Assembly: GCA_964413755.1 (NCBI GenBank)
Contig: CAYPTW010000089.1
Span: forward strand, 1-9,493
DNA length: 9,493 nucleotides
Origin: XN24 sp964413755
GTDB taxonomy: Bacteria; Pseudomonadota; Gammaproteobacteria; Steroidobacterales; XN24
Direction: 5' to 3'
Shown: piece after piece, positions 6,506 through 9,493 of the stretch
Position numbering within the stretch: the first letter of the stretch is position 1
Layout of the letters: every line of letters begins with the position of its first letter
The notes under the pieces: generated by a model
The model's input: only the letters and a program-made list of their open reading frames with translations
What the model was told of the DNA's origin: nothing
Database searches by the model: none
Position numbers and translations under genes: made by a program

Positions 6506-7897
6506 TCAGATATCGGCGTGCTGCGCCAGGCGGGCACGGATGACGTCACGGGGCATGACCGCGAACAGCGCGCCGAGCTCCGGCCCGTCGGACCGGCCGG
6601 TCAGCGCCATGCGCAGCGGCTTGAAGAAATGCCTGCCGGAGGCACCGGTGGCTTCCTTCACGGGAGCGGCGAGCTCCTTGTGGTCGGCGGCGCCGGCATC
6701 GAAGGCGGCCAGTGCCGCACCGAACACTGCCGGCAGCGCACCGGTTTCGGGTCGCGGCTCGAGTTCGCTCGCGCCGAACAAGACCTGCGCCCATGCCGCG
6801 ACCTCCGCCGGGGACTCGACGTTGTGGCGCACGGCAGCGAGAAAAGCCGCGCGCCGGGCCGGCGGGACCGCCGCCACGGCCTCGTCGCCCGCCCAGCGGG
6901 CCAGTTCGGCCTCTTCGAGCGCATCCAGCGCCAGGCGCTGCCAGTGGCCCACCTGGGCGGGATCGAAGCGCTGCGCCGAGGTGGTCAGCTGCGCCGGATC
7001 GAAGCCCGCCGCGAGCTCGCGCATCGACATCAGCCCGTGCGCTTCCCAGGGGTGACCGAGGCGGGCCAGCGTGTTCGCCAGGGCCAGCGGCAGCACGCCG
7101 GCGGCGCGAAACTCGCCGATGCTGGCGGCGCCGGTGCGCTTGGACAGCTTCACGCCGTCGGAGCCGGCCAGCAGCGGCATGTGTCCATAGCGCGGCGCCG
7201 GCAGCTCCAGTGCGTCGAGGATCGCCACCTGGCGGGCGGTGTTGACGAGATGGTCCTCGCCACGCAGCACGTGGGTCACGCCCATGAGGGCGTCGTCGAG
7301 CGCGTTGGCGAACAGGAACCCGGGCGCACCCCCGCTGCGCGCCAGCACGAAGTCGCTGATCTCGCCGGCGGGCAGTGCGCGCGGCCCGCGCACCAGGTCG
7401 TCCCAGGCCACCTCGCCGCTGGTCGGTGCGGCGAAACGGATGGCAGGCATCTGTCCGGCCTCGCGACGCCGCACCACCTCGGCATGCGGCAGCTCCGCCC
7501 AGGCACGGTCATAGCGCGGCGGCAGGCCGCGTCGGCGCAGCTCCTCGCGGCGCGCGCGCAGCTCGTCATCGGTGCGATAGCAGGTGTAGGCGTGGCCGGT
7601 CTCAGCGAGGCGCCCGAGGTACTCGCGATAAATCTCGCCGCGTTCAGACTGGCGGAACGGGCCACCCGCACCATCCCGGTCCGGACCTGCGTCCCAGTCG
7701 AGGCCGAACCATGCGAGGTCGGAGAGCTGGCGCTCCAGGTCGCCCTCCCCTTCGCGGCTCGCGTCGGTGTCCTCGGCGCGCAACAGGAAGCGGCCGCCGG
7801 CACCGCGGGCCAGGCACCAGTTGAACAACGCCGTGCGCAGGTTGCCCGCGTGCAGGCGACCCGTGGGGCTGGGAGCAAAGCGCGTGACCATGGACAT
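6506..7897 (-). CDS. gltX: Glutamyl-tRNA synthetase, second-type (GluRS2-like) candidate
   Basis: A 463-residue class I synthetase that loads glutamate onto tRNA. It carries RFAPSPTGRLHAGNLRTALF at the N-terminus, where the HIGH-equivalent is HAGN (16-19). RGEDH is at 212-216 and KLSKR at 250-254, all in GluRS spacing, and an anticodon-binding region fills the last 160 or so residues. That region and the full length exclude the short tRNA-modifying GluQ-RS. Compared with E. coli GluRS, the zinc-site cysteines are lost: only C106 remains of the Cys/Cys/Cys/His set. The HxGN form and its position suggest the GluRS2 class, some members of which charge tRNA-Gln for amidation, but specificity cannot be read from the sequence by eye. 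A second Met at residue 3 is an alternative start, and the ribosome-binding site is weak. It is the first gene of the minus-strand operon with cysS and is divergent from the cyclophilin gene. Confidence 0.9.
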   Translation of the reverse strand: MSMVTRFAPSPTGRLHAGNLRTALFNWCLARGAGGRFLLRAEDTDASREGEGDLERQLSDLAWFGLDWDAGPDRDGAGGPFRQSERGEIYREYLGRLAETGHAYTCYRTDDELRARREELRRRGLPPRYDRAWAELPHAEVVRRREAGQMPAIRFAAPTSGEVAWDDLVRGPRALPAGEISDFVLARSGGAPGFLFANALDDALMGVTHVLRGEDHLVNTARQVAILDALELPAPRYGHMPLLAGSDGVKLSKRTGAASIGEFRAAGVLPLALANTLARLGHPWEAHGLMSMRELAAGFDPAQLTTSAQRFDPAQVGHWQRLALDALEEAELARWAGDEAVAAVPPARRAAFLAAVRHNVESPAEVAAWAQVLFGASELEPRPETGALPAVFGAALAAFDAGAADHKELAAPVKEATGASGRHFFKPLRMALTGRSDGPELGALFAVMPRDVIRARLAQHADI

Positions 7898-7909
7898 AAG
7901 CCCGTAATC

Positions 7910-7930
7910 TTAACAGGGGGACACTGTTAA
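7910..7930. promoter_or_regulatory. 21-bp dyad in the divergent gltX/cyclophilin intergenic region, candidate operator
   Basis: Perfect 7-bp arms TTAACAG (7910-7916) and CTGTTAA (7924-7930) flank a 7-base GC-rich centre. The right arm runs into TAAAAT (7928-7933), a five-of-six match to a -10 hexamer for the plus-strand genes. The left arm overlaps TAAGAT on the minus strand (7907-7912), a weaker -10 candidate for gltX. No -35 is convincing. A regulator binding here could affect both operons; none is identified. Confidence 0.4.
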
Positions 7931-7942
7931 AATGCCCGCTTT

Positions 7943-7979
7943 GGGGAACGTCCCCGACAGGCCAACGGGGCATCGCCCC
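7943..7979 (+). other. Two tandem mini-hairpins in the leader of the cyclophilin-lpxH operon
   Basis: GGGGA-ACG-TCCCC (7943-7955) and GGGGC-ATC-GCCCC (7967-7979) are two 5-bp stems with 3-base loops, 11 bases apart. They lie directly upstream of the AGGAG ribosome-binding site at 7982-7986. They could affect translation start or message stability, or be chance in GC-rich DNA. Confidence 0.35.
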
Positions 7980-7992
7980 TCAGGAGTTGAAC

Positions 7993-8568
7993 ATGCGTCC
8001 GATGATTTCCGCGCTCGCCCTCGCCTTGCTCTCCGCCCCCGCCGGCGCCGACGATCCCGGCAGCAAGGCGCCGCGCGTCGAGCTGGTGACCACGCACGGC
8101 ACCATGGTGCTGGAACTGGATCCGGCCAAGGCGCCCCTCACCGCCGGCAATTTCCTGCAATACGTGCGCGACGGCCATTACGACGGGCTGATCTTCCATC
8201 GCGTGATCCCGGGCTTCATGATCCAGGGCGGCGGTTACGACACCGACTACGCCGAGCGCCCGACGCGTGCGCCGATCGAGAACGAGTCGCGCAACGGCCT
8301 CTCCAACGAGCGCGGCACCATCTCCATGGCCCGCACCAACGACCCGCATTCCGCGTCGGCCCAGTTCTTCATCAACCTGGTCGACAACCCCGGCCTCGAC
8401 GGCGCGCCGGGGAAATGGGGTTATGCGGTCTTCGGCCGCCTGGTCGAGGGCACCGAGGTGCTGGACAAGATCGGCGCTGTGCCGACCGGGCGGGGCGGTC
8501 CGTTCCGCAGCGACGCACCGCAGGCGCCGGTGGTGATCCAGAAGGCGCGCGTGCTGGACGAAGGCTGA
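7993..8568 (+). CDS. Exported cyclophilin-type peptidyl-prolyl cis-trans isomerase
   Basis: This 191-residue cyclophilin catalyses cis/trans isomerisation of X-Pro bonds. The catalytic core is clear: FHRVIPGFMIQGGG at 68-81 with catalytic Arg70, GTISMAR around 108-114, and AQFFINLVDN at 123-132. W142 in KWGYAVFG sits where some bacterial cyclophilins have Phe. Residues 1-19 form a signal peptide with a likely cut after AGA19, so the protein should act in the periplasm, like E. coli PpiA. The core ending (VPTGRGGPFRSDAP) and the neighbouring genes recall cytoplasmic PpiB, so I leave the symbol empty. The ATG at 7993 was chosen because AGGAG (7982-7986) is six bases upstream; a TTG at 7987 directly abuts that site. 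The gene is followed after 11 bases by lpxH, very likely in one operon. Confidence 0.93.
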   Translation: MRPMISALALALLSAPAGADDPGSKAPRVELVTTHGTMVLELDPAKAPLTAGNFLQYVRDGHYDGLIFHRVIPGFMIQGGGYDTDYAERPTRAPIENESRNGLSNERGTISMARTNDPHSASAQFFINLVDNPGLDGAPGKWGYAVFGRLVEGTEVLDKIGAVPTGRGGPFRSDAPQAPVVIQKARVLDEG

Positions 8569-8579
8569 GCGGCCGGCTG

Positions 8580-9302
8580 ATGGCCACGCTTTTCATCTCC
8601 GACCTGCATCTCGACCCGGCGCGCCCGGATATCACCACCCAGGCGCTGGAGTTCCTCGCGGACGAGGCGCATGCAGCCGATGCGCTTTACATCCTGGGGG
8701 ACCTCTTCGAGGCCTGGGTCGGCGACGACGACCCGGAACCGGAGAAGCGCCGCGTCATCGCGGCGCTACGCAAGCTGAGCGACGCGGGGCTGCCGCTGTA
8801 CTTCATGCACGGCAACCGCGACTTCCTGGTCGGCGCGGGCTTCGCGGCGGACAGCGGCTGCAAGCTGCTCGAGGACCCGACCATCATCGAGCTGCACGGT
8901 ACACGCGTGCTCCTCATGCACGGCGACACGCTGTGCACGGACGATCACGAGTACCAGGCCTTTCGCGCCATGGTGCGCAACCCGGCATGGCAACAGGCCA
9001 TGCTGGCGCGTCCCCTGCCGGAGCGCCTGGCGCTGGCGCGGCAATTGCGCGAGACCAGCGCGGCCTCGATGGCCGGCAAGTCGATGGAGATCATGGACGT
9101 CAACCAGGGTGCAGTCGAAGCAGCGATGCGCGAGCACGGCGTCTACACCCTGCTGCACGGCCACACCCATCGCCCCGCCGTGCACCGTTTCGAGCTGGAC
9201 GGCCACGAAGCGGTGCGCATCGTGCTGGGCGACTGGTACACGCAGGGCAGCGCGCTGAGTTGGGACGCCGACGGCTTCGTCCTCAGGACGCTGCCGCGCT
9301 AG
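8580..9302 (+). CDS. lpxH: UDP-2,3-diacylglucosamine diphosphatase LpxH
   Basis: LpxH hydrolyses UDP-2,3-diacylglucosamine to lipid X and UMP, the fourth step of lipid A synthesis, at the cytoplasmic face of the inner membrane. It is a calcineurin-like metallophosphoesterase. At 240 residues it equals the E. coli length, and the metal-binding residues fall at the same numbers: D8 and H10 in SDLHLD, D41 in LGDLFEAW, N79 in GNRD, H114 in LMHGD, and H195 and H197 in HGHTH. The start is the ATG at 8580-8582, 11 bases after the cyclophilin stop; the long open frame upstream of it is antiparallel or out-of-frame coincidence. Only a weak ribosome-binding site (GG-rich) is visible, so translation may be coupled to the upstream gene. 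Its last 18 codons are duplicated after the N gap. Confidence 0.97.
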   Translation: MATLFISDLHLDPARPDITTQALEFLADEAHAADALYILGDLFEAWVGDDDPEPEKRRVIAALRKLSDAGLPLYFMHGNRDFLVGAGFAADSGCKLLEDPTIIELHGTRVLLMHGDTLCTDDHEYQAFRAMVRNPAWQQAMLARPLPERLALARQLRETSAASMAGKSMEIMDVNQGAVEAAMREHGVYTLLHGHTHRPAVHRFELDGHEAVRIVLGDWYTQGSALSWDADGFVLRTLPR

Positions 9303-9383
9303 AGACCTGCGCGCGCCCTCGGCCGCGCCCTCGCCCGACCGCCCCGGGACCCTGCCATGCGTCCCTCTCGGTTAATGGAGATG

Positions 9384-9393
9384 NNNNNNNNNN
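9384..9393. other. Assembly gap of ten N
   Basis: Ten undetermined bases join two contig ends. The sequence on the right repeats sequence already seen on the left (9247 onward). The true gap size is therefore unknown and may be negative, meaning an unmerged overlap. Confidence 0.99.
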
Positions 9394-9449
9394 GCAGCGC
9401 GCTGAGTTGGGACGCCGACGGCTTCGTCCTCAGGACGCTGCCGCGCTGA
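9394..9449 (+). pseudogene. Second copy of the lpxH 3' end after the gap (fragment)
   Basis: Bases 9394-9447 are identical to 9247-9300 in lpxH and encode the same C-terminus, SALSWDADGFVLRTLPR. The stop differs (TGA here, TAG in the first copy) because one A is absent. The following non-coding bases (9450-9493) resemble 9303-9352 with substitutions and a 6-base deletion. This is best read as a strain variant or unmerged contig overlap rather than a real second gene. No upstream part of the gene is visible. Confidence 0.85.
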
Positions 9450-9493
9450 GAAACTGCGGGTGCCCTCGCCCTCGCCCGACCGCACCGGGACCC

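Larger units (their letters stand above)
9247..9493. repeat. Direct repeat spanning the assembly gap
   Basis: Copy one covers about 9247-9352 and copy two 9394-9493. The first 54 bases of each are identical; the C-rich flank (CCCTCGCCCGACCG...CCGGGACCC) is similar but diverged. The segment 9353-9383 between them is unique and holds no recognisable gene. Confidence 0.85.

Noticed and set aside
5465..7930. An 821-codon open frame on the plus strand
   Set aside because: It lies antisense across cysS and gltX, both unmistakable on the minus strand. Its translation is a His/Gly/Arg/Val-rich string with no domain, as expected opposite GC-rich genes.
7932..8579. Extending the lpxH reading frame upstream to 7932
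   Set aside because: The extra residues overlap the cyclophilin gene in another frame and are Arg/Pro-rich noise. LpxH from 8580 has exactly the E. coli length and residue numbering.
1..9493. CRISPR array, tRNA, rRNA, insertion sequence or phage module
   Set aside because: No regularly spaced repeats, cloverleaf-like sequence, transposase or phage-type gene was seen in any reading direction. The only sizeable repeat is the one across the gap.

Overview
The window is GC-rich, densely coded bacterial DNA. Its core-gene neighbourhood (folD, cysS, an aminoacyl-tRNA synthetase, a cyclophilin and lpxH) is a known gammaproteobacterial arrangement. FolD and LpxH read very like the Escherichia coli proteins, and LpxH makes lipid A, so the host is a Gram-negative and most likely a gammaproteobacterium of high-GC type. 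No rRNA, tRNA, CRISPR array, transposase or phage gene was seen, and no gene-free stretch exceeds 300 bases. A 10-N gap near the right end shows this is a draft scaffold.

Left part (1-1654): the 3' two thirds of folD on the plus strand, a terminator-like hairpin, then a convergent minus-strand gene for a DUF4382-type lipoprotein. Middle part (1655-3611): a divergent intergenic region, then a plus-strand operon of three genes joined by two ATGA stop/start overlaps. These encode an ECF sigma factor, a zinc-finger anti-sigma factor with one membrane span, and a small secreted Pro/Glu/Arg-rich protein that I do not recognise. A good ECF-type promoter ends almost at the sigma-factor ATG, suggesting autoregulation and a leaderless message. 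A 17-bp stem-loop follows the operon. Then comes a separately promoted gene for an exported TPR protein with a C-terminal outer-membrane beta-barrel.

Right part (5003-9493): gltX-cysS form a minus-strand operon, divergent from a plus-strand ppi-lpxH operon. A 21-bp dyad and two mini-hairpins lie in the divergent gap. In Pseudomonas the place between cysS and the cyclophilin gene is held by glnS; here it is held by a glutamyl-tRNA synthetase with unusual signature residues. After lpxH, the gap is followed by a second, diverged copy of the lpxH 3' end, most simply an unmerged contig overlap.

Functionally the window mixes housekeeping (one-carbon metabolism, tRNA charging, lipid A synthesis, periplasmic proline isomerisation) with what looks like an envelope-sensing cassette (sigma, membrane anti-sigma, secreted small protein). 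Envelope proteins of unknown role flank the cassette. The housekeeping calls are firm. The roles of the middle cassette, the lipoprotein and the TPR-barrel protein are inferred from architecture only.
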